Below are positions 11,278 to 21,423 of a stretch of DNA of 64,000 bases, in pieces; the stretch's first letter is position 1, and each line of letters opens with the position of its first letter. The notes under the pieces were generated by a model that ran no database searches, was not told where the DNA came from, and was given only the letters and a program-made list of their open reading frames with translations. The stretch covers positions 4,960,001 to 5,024,000 of the forward strand of contig OX463849.1 in assembly GCA_949825065.1 (NCBI GenBank), in the 5' to 3' direction. The DNA is from Odontocerum albicorne (lineage: Eukaryota; Arthropoda; Insecta; Trichoptera; Odontoceridae). Made by a program: the position numbers and the translations under genes.

Positions 11278-11975
11278 CGAGGGGCGATCAAATATAAACG
11301 AAACTTTTGTTTTAGAGCGCGTTATTTTAAACGGAGCGCGCGGCCGTCTCGAGGAGTGTTGGGTGAGGATATCAAGAGTAAAGAGAGCAATCGCCTGGCC
11401 TCGGTAGATCCCGTCATTAGTACGGCACACGATGTCTGAGAAAGAGGTGCACCTGTCGATTGCGCAACGCATAATTATCAAGTTTCTCGCTCATGAGGAC
11501 GTAAAACCGGGCGAAATTCTGCGTAGACTAACGGCACAGTTTGTGGATCATACACTGTCAAAGCCCCGTGTGTTTACTGGCATATAAAGTTCGTAAATGC
11601 CGTGAGAGTGTCGAAAACGAGGGCCATGATGTTTGCTCACGGACGAGCATTACTGAACAGAACATTTACGCCATTCGTGATCTCTGGAAGGCGACTGACG
11701 TTTGACGTTGTCCGAAATTTGTTCTGAAATAGGAATACATTATTGCAGCACTCAATCCATAATTACAAAAAAAATAGGATTCCGTAAAATGTCTGTTTTA
11801 TGGCTCCCGCGTCTTTTGACTGTAGAATAAAAGTTGGCACGTTTGCCCGTCTGTGAGCGTCTCTTGGTGCAGTTTGCACAAGAAGGGAACACATTTTTGA
11901 GTCGTATCAGTTGCCTGCGATGAAACTTGGGTACTCCATTACACGCCCGAGAAGCATGTAGGTACATATAATTAC
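11278..11975 (+). pseudogene. Decayed mariner transposase inserted in repeat L
   Basis: The element starts at TA with CGAGGGGCGATCAAATATAA, a mariner-type terminal repeat. An ATG at 11431 opens a frame M-S-E-K-E-V-H-L-S with an R-R-L-T-A-Q-F-V-D-H-T block, as in the N-terminal DNA-binding part of one mariner group. Stops and shifts follow, then a C-D-E-T-W-V block near 11917 holds the first catalytic Asp. The 3' third and the second terminal repeat are missing. Repeat L flanks it on both sides (11238-11277 and 12000-12060). Confidence 0.8.
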
Positions 11976-12059
11976 ATTCCAAAATCGCGCATATATCTCA
12001 AGATAAATAGCAGATCATACATTTGAAAGATTAGCTATCAAGGTCTGGGTTCATCTTAT

Positions 12060-12165
12060 AACAAAAGTCTTGTTTGTGCTCCCCTAATATTGAAGGGAAA
12101 ACTTTGAAACCGGTAGGGTTACACCGTTATATAAAGTGGAATAAGCAGTGTTGGACTAAACAAAT
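12060..12165 (+). repeat. Dispersed repeat R
   Basis: It shares tgtttgtgctcccct, ccggtagggtta and a gtggaataagcagtgttgg block with the copy at 7125-7275. It directly abuts the palindrome at 12167. Confidence 0.65.
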
Positions 12166-12166
12166 G

Positions 12167-12308
12167 AATGGTTGAATTAAAATAGGCACTAAGTACAAAA
12201 AAAAAACAAAAAAAAACTAAGTATGCAGTTTCATTATATATGACATATAGAACGAAACTGCATACTTATTTTTTTTTGGTACTTAGTGCCTATTTTAATT
12301 CAACCATT
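12167..12308. repeat. Near-perfect 142-bp palindrome (foldback element)
   Basis: The left arm AATGGTTGAATTAAAATAGG pairs with the right-arm end CCTATTTTAATTCAACCATT. The arms also pair through CACTAAGTAC / GTACTTAGTG and AAGTATGCAGTTTC / GAAACTGCATACTT. Arms are about 60 bp around a short centre of ttatatatgacatatag. It would form a strong hairpin in DNA or RNA. Confidence 0.9.
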
Positions 12309-12309
12309 C

Positions 12310-13230
12310 TAATATCAAAACATAAACGTGTATACTTCTGATAAATAGTATACAATGTATGAATTTACATAATTTTTTTTAAATAATCATTTGTTATGCA
12401 ACATTTTTTAACCCTTTATTGGATTTAGCATGTTTATTGCGATACAGTTACATGTGACATTATTGCATTTACACTTTAAAAAAATCTTATATATTATTCA
12501 TCAGTCATGAACTGAATAAAAATATGTGACATTTTTTACAATTGATTTAAATTTCGGAAGCATGCATTAATCATATGAGAATACTTTTGACTTGTGACAG
12601 TTTTGCATTAGATATACGATATGATCAGTGTTGCTATCAAAACGAGGAAAATATGATTGATGAAGGTGTGTAGCAACCCTTTCAGATTCTATCGAAAATC
12701 GTGAAAGTTAGTTTAGAAAAGTGAAAAAATCGCTCCTCATTCATTTTGGGAGTGTGGTCAATTTATCAGATGTAAGTGGTTACCATTGAAATTCATTGAG
12801 AGATAGACGATAGAGTGTGGAGAGAATGCTGAAAGATCAGGGCACATTAATCATTGTAGGGGTTGCCCTGAAAAATATGATGTCAGTCTGAAGAAAATTC
12901 AATTTACCAACACACTTCATTCTTTCGTGGTTTTTGTGTGTGAGATAAGATCTACGAGTATTTTGAAATTGTTTTCTTACAATGATTTAAAAAAATTAAA
13001 AGCACGCAAGGGAGTAATTCAAAGTTTTTTTTAAGTATGATTCATAATATAATTTTAGTTTTGTAAAAATAATTGATATTTTGTAAAATGAAATCAGCTT
13101 TTCCAAATACATATTTTACTTTTGTATATATTCCGCTGTTTGATTATCGCCTAAGTATAGTAACATCCAACAAAGAACAACTTTGAGCGTATCTAGACAG
13201 ATAACACGTTCATCGTATGGTCAGGTGATG
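12310..13230. other. AT-rich stretch with no recognised feature
   Basis: No coding signal or match to the other families was found. Confidence 0.45.
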
Positions 13231-13234
13231 GTTC

Positions 13235-13625
13235 AGATAAAGTCATCGTTCCTGGTCCTCGTAGTCGAGAATCCCTTCGCCACTCCAACGTCAATCTTGA
13301 GCGGCTCTGTTATGTCAATCATGTGATCTTCTGTGACAAAACAGCCCAATCCTAGATGAGCATTTCCTTCCGCAGATGTCACAGACATGTGGATTCTGCT
13401 GAGTCACATGGCAATGTTGATGCATGTTCACAGCACGCTGACTGTTTGTCACATGGCTGGCCGTTGAGAAGTCATCAGCCCGAAAACAGATGGATCTCCA
13501 TTATCCACGGCTCTGAGCCACCTGCTCCCAGTCCTCAGGCGTCCCACAAAATATCAACGATTCTCGCAGACTGTCCTCATAACGCTTCTCTGACCACCAG
13601 CCCTTTTCTTGTCCACTATTTCCCC
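13235..13625 (-). pseudogene. LINE-H ORF2 C-terminus with terminal C2H2-like finger
   Basis: The minus strand encodes R-Y-E-D-S-L, then P-E-D-W-E-Q-V-A-Q-S-R, a stop, and W-R-S. Further on comes H-V-C-D-I-C-G-R-K-C-S-S-R-I-G-L-F, then H-x3-H. A D-W-E-Q block followed by a short Cys-Cys/His-His finger ending the protein is usual for one group of animal LINE ORF2 proteins. The stretch is GC-richer than its flanks and carries at least one stop. The piece after the stop codon (13235-13310) recurs at 63242-63305. Confidence 0.75.
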
Positions 13626-13829
13626 GTATAAGAAAACGTATCCTCAACAGTGGGAGTATGTCAACTAAAGTCGATAGAAGACGTGTTGTTTCGTTATATA
13701 TTTAAATGCCAATAAATATCGGCAAAAAGTAAACGACGTTTACATTCTCACTTATTTTGAACAATAGTTGATTACTTAATGATAATATTTTTATAAAATT
13801 TCAAAATATAACAAAACAACATGTTTTAT

Positions 13830-14085
13830 ATCAGTTCTCGTTAATACATTACTGAGACAATATGTATTCAATTTTAATTGAAACACTCCCTGACCATGGG
13901 GGGGTGGTTTAATATCCATGCACGCTTTAAACCAGAAACTTTTTGAGTTTAATGGTATACATGTATAATTTTTTTATGCAGTGATTCAAATTCTCGTTAA
14001 AACATTACTGAGACAATATGTATTCAATTTTAATTGAAACACTACCTGACATTTTTTTTATGCAGTGATTCAAATTTTACATACA
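13830..14085. repeat. Direct duplication of about 156 bp
   Basis: The block attactgagacaatatgtat then tcaattttaattgaaacact occurs near 13849 and again near 14005. The gatgcagtgattcaaat-like piece is also repeated. Two partial units are visible. Confidence 0.7.
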
Positions 14086-14139
14086 TCACACGGCAGAGAT
14101 GACAGAGTTCTAAACTTTCCAATCAAGGCATATTTAATA

Positions 14140-14330
14140 TTTATTTATCTTCCTTCATATCCATACAACTTCTCATACAGCTCCTGTTTATCTACTCCTT
14201 ACCTTTCCTTCTTTTTAAAATGTAATATATTTGGTCCAAACAAAATTTTCTTGACCGTCCCCCTTTTATTCGTTTTCCATGTCCACGTTTTACTCTCACA
14301 CATCAATTTTTGGAACTTATACGCTGTTGC
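14140..14330 (-). pseudogene. Degenerate LINE-A fragment
   Basis: The text catatccatacaacttctca and the following pyrimidine-rich run match minus-strand LINE-A copies (compare 30290-30380 and 29510-29640). Confidence 0.4.
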
Positions 14331-14649
14331 GAACCATAATTTTGGCAGATTTTGATTGTTTTTAAAATATATATATCTTTTAGTGCTCCGATGTCTTAAA
14401 TATTTCTCCAATAAATAAGTTATAATTAAAACAGGGGTTTTAATATCATTTATGTATTACTGAGATTTGTATTTTGCTAATGTCAACATATAAATTTATA
14501 ATAAATATGTTATCCTTTAAAATATGGCAACATTGATTTATTATATAAACAAGTCATTCATCTCGTATGGTGTCCTTCAACAAATTCTAACAAGCGTAAC
14601 AGATATATTGAAGAGCATGGCCGGAAGATAACACTGTTTATGGTCCCAA

Positions 14650-15222
14650 TATTTATTTATTTTTTTAATTAATTAAGGACACAACAGTGTCTTTATATAC
14701 AAATGAACATGTGATAGGTTATACAAGTACTTAAAATTATTGACAAATAATACAAAACTTTATCATAAACTAACATGAAGTTACAAAAAGCAGTTGTAAT
14801 AATAAATTACAGTCATTGTTTTAAAATTGTTTAATAATTATATGTATATTTAAGTTCAATATATGTTATGTATGTATACCACAAAATATTACCAAACTTC
14901 ACCAAGAAAACTTACGTAGTTGTCGAATACTTATTTTACAGAGGTAAAGAACTCAGATTTGTTTTTAGTGCAATAACGCATACATAGAACAAATATTGGA
15001 TTTTTTGAGAATTTTGTGGTAATTTTATGGATAGATATTGAGATATAGAAAACACACGACCTCATTAGTAGAACGAGATGCAAGTTGCTTTGCAGAATAA
15101 AATCTTCTTACATGTTGATGCAGGGTTACTCAACTCCAGAGGCAAAGTATTGTCCTTAATGTTTTGTTTATATTACGTTATTTATATTAATAAAGGAGAG
15201 CACAAAGTTAGTAGCTATTTCT
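14650..15222 (-). mobile_element. Repeat K, probable LINE 3' end
   Basis: The reverse complement of this stretch matches 16858-17410 over about 560 bp and 46440-46950 over about 500 bp. Shared blocks include ctctggagttgagtaaccctgc, aatttattattactactgct and ttcatttgtatataaa. Each copy ends in an AAATAAATAA-type tail, here read in reverse at 14650-14680. This is the signature of a LINE 3' untranslated region. No coding part is present. Confidence 0.75.
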
Positions 15223-15740
15223 AAATATTGTTGTGATATTCTGGCGAATACTATATATACTTATATTATAAAATATCTAAATTGTTGCAAAACTCGTTTC
15301 TAAATCTTAGTCTTTGGGCTTAGAACAACTGGGGTAGGGGCTTAAGGAAGAGACAACAACCCTCGCATATGTGTAACGTTTCTAGATAAACAATTTGACC
15401 AGACGGGAACCCATAATAACATTAATAGCAATGATTCAGTATTTGGTGCCGTAAAGATAATTGTCCACCTACATATATGGGAACTTCATGATTTCTCATA
15501 CAAAAATCATTATTTTTGAAAGTCGAGCGTCTTAGCGTCTAGGCAACAAAGATTGCCACACAATTAAAAAAAATAAACTTATGATAATAATTTACATTTT
15601 CGTGTACTATTTTTTATGGTATTATAATTTAAAAGTAAAACGTTAAAATAAATATTTAAAGCAGTACTTCACAAACTTTTCTTACTCATGAAATAAATAA
15701 AATAAATATTTAAAACAATATTTCACAAACGTGGAAGCCT
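15223..15740. other. AT-rich stretch with no recognised feature
   Basis: A short direct repeat (aaataaatatttaaa-type, near 15645 and 15700) is the only structure seen. Confidence 0.4.
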
Positions 15741-15744
15741 AAGT

Positions 15745-16040
15745 GTTACAGACATCAACAGCAAGATGGAGGAGAGGCGATTGAGATGGTGTGGGGACGT
15801 TGGACGCAGAACACCCGATCACATTGTGAACCAGGCAATTTCCATAGATCTTCCTCGAATAACAACCAGAGGAAAACCAAATAATTTGTGGGTGGTGCAA
15901 AAAGATAACCTGATGCAGAGGCACGGCCTGGGGGACGTAGTCCGGGACAGAAGAGCATACAACCTGAGGATGAGGAGAGCTGACCCCAACAATCTTCGCA
16001 GACAGTGAGTTGGGATGGAGCCAAAGATAAGAATACTTCA
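15745..16040 (+). pseudogene. LINE-E ORF2 C-terminal fragment
   Basis: The frame from 15766 reads M-E-E-R-R-L-R-W-C-G-D-V, then R-R-T-P-D-H-I-V, then D-N-L-M-Q-R-H-G-L-G-D-V and R-M-R-R-A-D-P, and then stops at 16006. This is the standard tail of an insect LINE polyprotein. It is an 80-codon 5'-truncated piece, so not functional. Confidence 0.85.
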
Positions 16041-16044
16041 CAAA

Positions 16045-16855
16045 CTTTTCTCACTCATGGACCAGTCGTATTCTTATATATATAAACGAAATAAATATAA
16101 TTTTAAATGAGGAGAACGGTGATCAAATTTTTTTTTTCATATTTGAATAAAGTATAATAATTAGAAAGTACATAATAAACAATACGAATTATGTGTTTAA
16201 AGCACATAGTAAAAATGATTTATTTTCCAATTTCGATTTTGTGGCTCAGTCACAAATTTTTCATGAACCAACACTTGTCCGGGGGGCATTGTTTGAGTAG
16301 CACTGATCTTTCTAAAACAAGTGTGTTATTTCCCATAAAGTAAATTATAATTTTCACCTTGAGACGTTAAATTGTCGTAAAATACCATGAAATGATTACA
16401 CAGAATTTTCCTTTCAAATGAAATTTTAACTACGTAGTGATATTTAGACCTAAGAATATGATTGAAATATCCCATTAGTGTTTTCAATTAGCAGGGGATA
16501 AATAAATTAAAGAAAACAGTGGATTAAAATCTTAGGGTAAGATGGTGTGGAATACTAAGTGTGAGTACAAGGCAGAATAAAAATGAGGCTGTCTTAAAAC
16601 ATCGCTATGTACAAAAAAATGGTTTCTCAATCTTAGAACCGTTTGATAACAAAATAACATATTTCAAAACAGTATGTAGCATGGTGCAATGTAATAATAG
16701 CAATAATTCAAAAAAATATAAATAATATTTAAAAAAAAACTAACAAAAACTCGTCCATAATTCGTATGCAAAGACTTGGAAATGAGTTTTACAACAATTA
16801 AGATATTTTTAATATAAGTATATTAATAATAGTATTTTCCAGAATATTACACCGA
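16045..16855. other. AT-rich stretch with no recognised feature
   Basis: It is the spacer between the inverted repeat K copies, apart from the LINE-E piece. No structure was recognised. Confidence 0.45.
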
Positions 16856-16857
16856 TA

Positions 16858-17410
16858 TTAAGAAATAACTTTGTGCTCTCCTTTATAAATAGCCTAGTAT
16901 AAACGAAACATTAAGGACAATACTTTGCCTCTGGAGTTGAGTAACCCTGCATCAAAATGTGGAAGGTTTCGATTCTGCAAAGCAACTTGCATATCGTTTT
17001 ATTAGTGAGCCCATGTGTTTTCTATATCTCAAGATCTATCCATAAAATTCTCGAAAAATCCAATTATTCTTGTTCTATGTAAGCGTTGTTCCACTAAAAA
17101 CAAATCTAAGTTCTTTACCACTATAAAACAAGTCTTCGACAATTACGTAAGTTTACTTGGTAAAATTTGGTAATATTTTGTAACATATGATACATACATA
17201 TATTGAACTTAAATGTACATATTAATACTAAATAATTTTAAACAATGACTTTGTAATTTATTATTACTACTGCTTTTTGTATATCTATGTTAGTTTAAGA
17301 CAAAGTTATGTATTTTTTGTCAATAATTTTAAGTACTTGTATAACTTGCCATATGTTCATTTGTATATAAAAGACACTGTTGTGTCGATAATTTATTAAA
17401 ATAAATAAGT
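16858..17410 (+). mobile_element. Repeat K, probable LINE 3' end
   Basis: This is the inverted partner of 14650-15222 and a direct partner of 46440-46950. It ends in taaaataaataagta, a LINE-like tail. The two arms at 14.7 and 16.9 kb could fold into a long hairpin if transcribed together. Confidence 0.75.
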
Positions 17411-17566
17411 AATGACGGAAGTAAATCAAAATATTTAATATTTGTACTTTGAACTTGTTTTTTTTATTTATTTCCCTTCTTATTTTTTTAATGACAAATT
17501 ATTTCATGGGAATATAATCCTAATTGCCAAGTTCATATTTTTGTGGGTTGAAAGAGAAGCTACATA

Positions 17567-18017
17567 TTATGTTAGCCACATATTGAATTGATAAAAAAAA
17601 AATTCAAAGACAAAAAAGGACAAACCTCCTATAAAGTTTAAAAAGGTGTGCCCAAGAAGATCGGTAAAACTACAAAAAAAATAGTAAAATCCCAACCCGA
17701 TCAGAATCGCAAGTGCTGTATTCTGCATTTTGACATTTCTCTCGAATCGTCTAGATTTACACATGAATCGATCTGATTTCTTTTGAATCGGTTATTTTTT
17801 CATGAAAATCCACATACAATGAGATTGGTTCGTTTAGTTTCGCACATTTTTTTGCGTCCATGTATTTTATTTGAACTATTCCCGCAACAATGAGACTTTC
17901 ATAAAAACCTTTTATGGCTTTCTTGGAATCTTCAGATGAAAAGGCTTTGTTTTGTTCGTCGAATTCAAATATTGATTTTCGATGAAAAAAAATGTACTTG
18001 AATAACATTTCTCTCAA
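17567..18017 (-). other. Two overlapping unrecognised frames (86 and 65 codons)
   Basis: The upstream frame (18017 to 17757) has a mixed, protein-like composition with K-K-A-I-K-G-F-Y-E-S-L and D-A-K-K-C-A-K-L-N-E stretches. The second (17764 to 17567) begins at an ATG that overlaps the stop of the first. It has a hydrophobic run (about residues 15-50) that could be one or two membrane segments. I recognise neither. No splice sites, promoter or homologous copy in the window support expression. They may be remnants of a mobile or captured element. Confidence 0.25.
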
Positions 18018-18597
18018 TTGTAAACCACCTTTTCTTAACTCATTATTTAATAAAATAAATAATTCAGTTTAAAAAAAAAAAAGTTATTGTTAATCCCAAT
18101 TCATGTCAATAATTTAATTTTCTGCATTTTTTATTTCATGTCAGATATTAGGTTTGTCAATTGTCGACATAAAATCTCAAATTCTATTTAACCAATTGCC
18201 TTCAAATTTGACATGAAACTTTGATGAATATTTTTATGTCGTTCCTACTTTGGAAAATTCAAATATATTATTTTTACTATTTAAAAAAGAGAGTAAAAAA
18301 TGAATTTTTTTCAGATAGCCGCCATTTTACAATTTTTTGGTACCAACTAGACAACCATTTTTTGTTATCAAGAAACTGTGTATGATTTTGGTTTAAAATT
18401 TACAAAAGGATTCCAATCATGTCGACCAGCTTACCTCCTTTTTTTACAATATGTAACATCTTGAATTTTAAATTTTTTTATGAAATTTTTTTTTGTATAT
18501 TCTCAAATTATCGATAAACAAACTAAAAAATGTATACGAAAAACATTTTTTGCTTTATTTTAATTTAGTCTGACACCGGAAATTCACGCATCTAGAG
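18018..18597. other. AT-rich stretch with no recognised feature
   Basis: A gatagccgccattttacaat block near 18316 recalls DNA often seen in dispersed repeats, but no second copy was found here. Confidence 0.35.
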
Positions 18598-19102
18598 CAG
18601 TGTTCCCCAACCTTTTTAGACCTGTGGACCGGTAAAAAAAGGAAAAAAAATTTCGCGGACCACTAATACTGAAATAAAAATGTTTTTTTTTATTTAATAT
18701 TTTTTTAATCTTATATTGTGATAGATGAACATACTCGTATGTAACTATAATTGACAAATATACATATAATAGTTAAACAATTTTAATTGTAACATTGTCT
18801 GATACAATAAAAATTTAACAAAAAACAATGGGGTTTTTGCCACAAACTAATGCGAAACCTGCTGTTGCATCTTTGCTAATATATTGGATATTCTTGGCTG
18901 CAGTGCTGTCTCTGACAGACGAAGTTCTGCATTCACGTCCAGTCTATTCCTTTGTTTCGATTTTATTGAGGACATGGATGAAAATCCTATATTTAATATT
19001 CTTGCATGGCGAATTTCTTGAAATTTGGCATACTGTTTGCGGCCCGGCGGAAAGTCTCTGCGGCCCGGCACCGGGCCTCGGACCACCGGTTGGGGAACAC
19101 TG
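18598..19102 (-). mobile_element. hAT element, 505 bp, with transposase C-terminal remnant
   Basis: The ends are CAGTGTTCCCCAACC and GGTTGGGGAACACTG, perfect 15-bp inverted repeats of the hAT type. They are flanked by an 8-bp target duplication ATCTAGAG / ATCCAGAG with one change (18590-18597 and 19103-19110). On the minus strand, 18987 to 18847 encodes S-I-K-S-K-Q-R-N-R-L-D-V, then L-Q-P-R-I-S-N-I, ending Q-V-S-H-stop. This fits the very end of a hAT transposase of the kind domesticated in vertebrate ZBED-like proteins. Everything upstream is deleted, so it is non-autonomous. Its right target copy ends 51 bp before an exon of the cyclase gene. Confidence 0.92.
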
Positions 19103-19161
19103 ATCCAGAGTACAATACTCCCCTAAATAATAAGTGTTACAATATTTATATTTTGTTTCAG

Positions 19162-19485
19162 ACTTTGTACTCAGATGATAATTCTCTACCGGGTGAGCGT
19201 CAAATGTTCGTCCCTTGGGGAATATATAAGGGCTGCAAAGTTGCTATCAAAAAGGTGGAGAGACCTCGAATAGACCTCAATAGACCACTCCTTCTGGAGC
19301 TGAAGAAGATGAAAGACTTACAGCATGACCATCTAGTCAGATTCTATGGCGCGTGTATAGATCCACCTAATTGCTGCATCCTCACGGATTTCTGTCCTAA
19401 AGGATCTCTTCAGGATATCCTGGAAAACGAGTCCTTCACCCTTGACTGGATGTTTAAAGTCAGTTTGATGCATGACATTGTAAGA
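19162..19485 (+). CDS. Receptor guanylate cyclase, exon i (kinase-homology domain, N-lobe)
   Basis: Residues 1-108 of the visible 398. The acceptor is ttttgtttcag before ACT at 19162, and the donor is AGA/GTAAGTAA at 19486, so the exon begins and ends in phase 0. V-A-I-K at residues 27-30 supplies the ATP-pocket lysine of the pseudokinase. L-E-L-K-K-M at 45-50 corresponds to the helix-C glutamate region. G-A-C-I-D-P-P-N at 63-70 and [11 protein letters not shown] at 81-91 are family signatures. The glycine-rich loop is not included and should lie in an earlier exon. The upstream frame stays open past the acceptor, but that stretch is hAT sequence and a polypyrimidine tract, not coding. Confidence 0.95.
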
Positions 19486-19696
19486 GTAAGTAACATTTTT
19501 TTTCATATTTAAAATATTTAAAGTTTCTCATAGTAAAAACATTTAAAGATAAGAAAACTTAGTAAGGGTAGACAAATTACAAAACACCTTTATAGCTCTT
19601 CAAATATGTGATAATGACACATAAGGTAGAGTAGTATATGTGTGTAGTTTTCATATATAATCATAAATTTTAATAAGACCTTCCAGAATGGGTTGT

Positions 19697-20345
19697 CATC
19701 TTCTTCTTCTTTTCAGAGTCATGTCGGTTCCCCCATTATCACTTGAGAGTAGATATCTTTGTCCCTGGTAGCCCGAAAAAGATCCCCAACGCCCCTTATG
19801 CCAGTCCAATCACGTATATTGTAGAGCCAGGACATTTGCTTCCTGCCAACACCTCTTCGGCCTTCTATTTTGCCTTGGATGATCAGGTGCAGTAGTTTGT
19901 ACTTTGCTTCTCTAAGTACATGACCCAAGTAGGACACCTTTCGGATTTTAATATTAGTCAGCAACTCTCTATCGACTTTGTCCCTTTGAATAACCCTCGT
20001 GTTGCTTACAATATCCGTTCAGGGTATGGGTAGCATTCTCCGGTGCATCCAGATTTCGAATGCTTCCAGTCGGTTCATACCACTTACTTTGAGGGTCCAT
20101 AATTCTACTCCATGCAATAACACTGACCAAACGTAGCAATTGACTAACCGTTGTCGAAGTTTCAAGTTTAGATTATCATCGCAGAATACGCTTCTCATTT
20201 TATTAAAAGCCACACGAGATGATTCAATTCTGCACTTGACTTCGGTTTCTGGGTCAAGGTCTTCCACTAGGATACTTTCGAGGTATTTAAACTTTTTCAC
20301 TCTCTCTATATCAGCACCATTCAATGTAAGATGTGCACAGGTTGT
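19697..20345 (-). pseudogene. LINE-B ORF2 C-terminal copy in intron
   Basis: The minus strand, 20351 to 20019, encodes K-F-K-Y-L-E-S, then F-C-D-D-N-L-N-L-K-L-R-Q-R, then L-E-A-F-E-I-W-M-H-R-R-M. After a break, 19964 to 19719 continues with Y-L-G-H-V-L-R, G-R-K-Q-M-S-W-L and R-D-W-T-G-I-R. The end reads into AGAAGAAGAAGATGA, the same kind of (AGA)n tail seen on the nested copy at 41432-41940. It is 5'-truncated with a frame break near 20018. Confidence 0.88.
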
Positions 20346-20955
20346 CATCAAGTGCTTTCAAAAGCAACATACGCCACCCATGTGTCAACACTGAGACAGC
20401 AGAACATTGATCCAATTGAAAAATTACTTCAGAAATTAAACGGTACTTAAAAATCAAGATCTGACTGTTGCAATAATGATATGATTGTTTTAAAGAGGGT
20501 CTTCTTATTTCATGGGCCGATAAATCAACGATTTTTAAGATTTGTTTTTTCAGTGAAGAAATATTTTTTTAAATTGTTGATTCTTTAGACATATTAATTT
20601 ATCTTTTAAAAACATGTTCATAAAATTTCAAAATAAAATTGTTGTTAAGCGTAAGTAAATGACGTTAAATGACAAAAATACAGTATTATCGACAAATTAG
20701 AATTTAAATTTAATGAAATTCTGTATGAAACTTAAAACTACCTACAAAGCTAAAAAAATTACAAATCAAAAAAGATCTTCCCGTCAAATTAATGAATCTG
20801 TGACACCTGACCAAATTGTGAAGACTATTTAAGAAACGTTACATTTCTTTAATTCAAATGTCACGACCTGCTTTGTAAGCTTCTCCATTCAAATTTAAAT
20901 TGATTATATAAAGCAGTAATTTCGCTGATTATTTCATTATGATGTTATGTTGTAG
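20346..20955. other. Intron sequence with no recognised feature
   Basis: AT-rich intron DNA without a match to the other families. It ends in the acceptor gttatgttgtag before 20956. Confidence 0.5.
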
Positions 20956-21127
20956 GGTTTGTACTACCTCCACCATACAGATGTGAAGTCTCACGGTTCA
21001 CTCAAGTCATCCAACTGCGTAGTAGATAGCCGCTTCGTGCTGAAGATCACGGACTTCGGGCTGCATGACCTACGAACGATCCCTATCGATGAGAGAGAAA
21101 ACCCGGAGAGTCATGCCTATTGGAAAA
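20956..21127 (+). CDS. Receptor guanylate cyclase, exon ii (kinase-homology catalytic-loop region)
   Basis: Residues 109-165 and the first base of codon 166. The acceptor is tgttgtag and the donor is AAA-A/GTAAGC. G-L-Y-Y-L-H at 109-114 leads to [12 protein letters not shown] at 118-129. Here the catalytic-loop aspartate of true kinases (HRD) is replaced, so this is a pseudokinase, as is normal for the family. I-T-D-F-G-L at 139-144 keeps a DFG; many vertebrate members have D-Y-G at this spot. The following P-I-D-E-R-E-N stretch is the variable activation segment. Confidence 0.96.
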
Positions 21128-21423
21128 GTAAGCCAGATTTTTGTTATATCTTCCATTTAGTTACATGTCATTTATAATAAAAAAAATTAGAGAAAAACGC
21201 TGGCTAAATTAACCAATTTATAAAATCTGTAAAACTTTCAAAGGTGATTGTACGTAGTGATACACTTTTCCAGCATGTACAATAACAAATGTATGGAAAC
21301 AAAATATAGGCGTAGAAAGAGAGTTATAAGTGTAGAATAAATGTGATGAAAATATGTTTTAGTAGAATAATTGTTGTAACAATATTTGATATAGGGAAAC
21401 ATTATTGTATGAAAGATAACTGA

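Noticed and set aside
19006..19161. In-frame upstream extension of exon i to an ATG at 19006
   Set aside because: This stretch is hAT sequence plus a polypyrimidine tract and acceptor AG. The family protein continues upstream with different sequence, so the ATG is a chance start.
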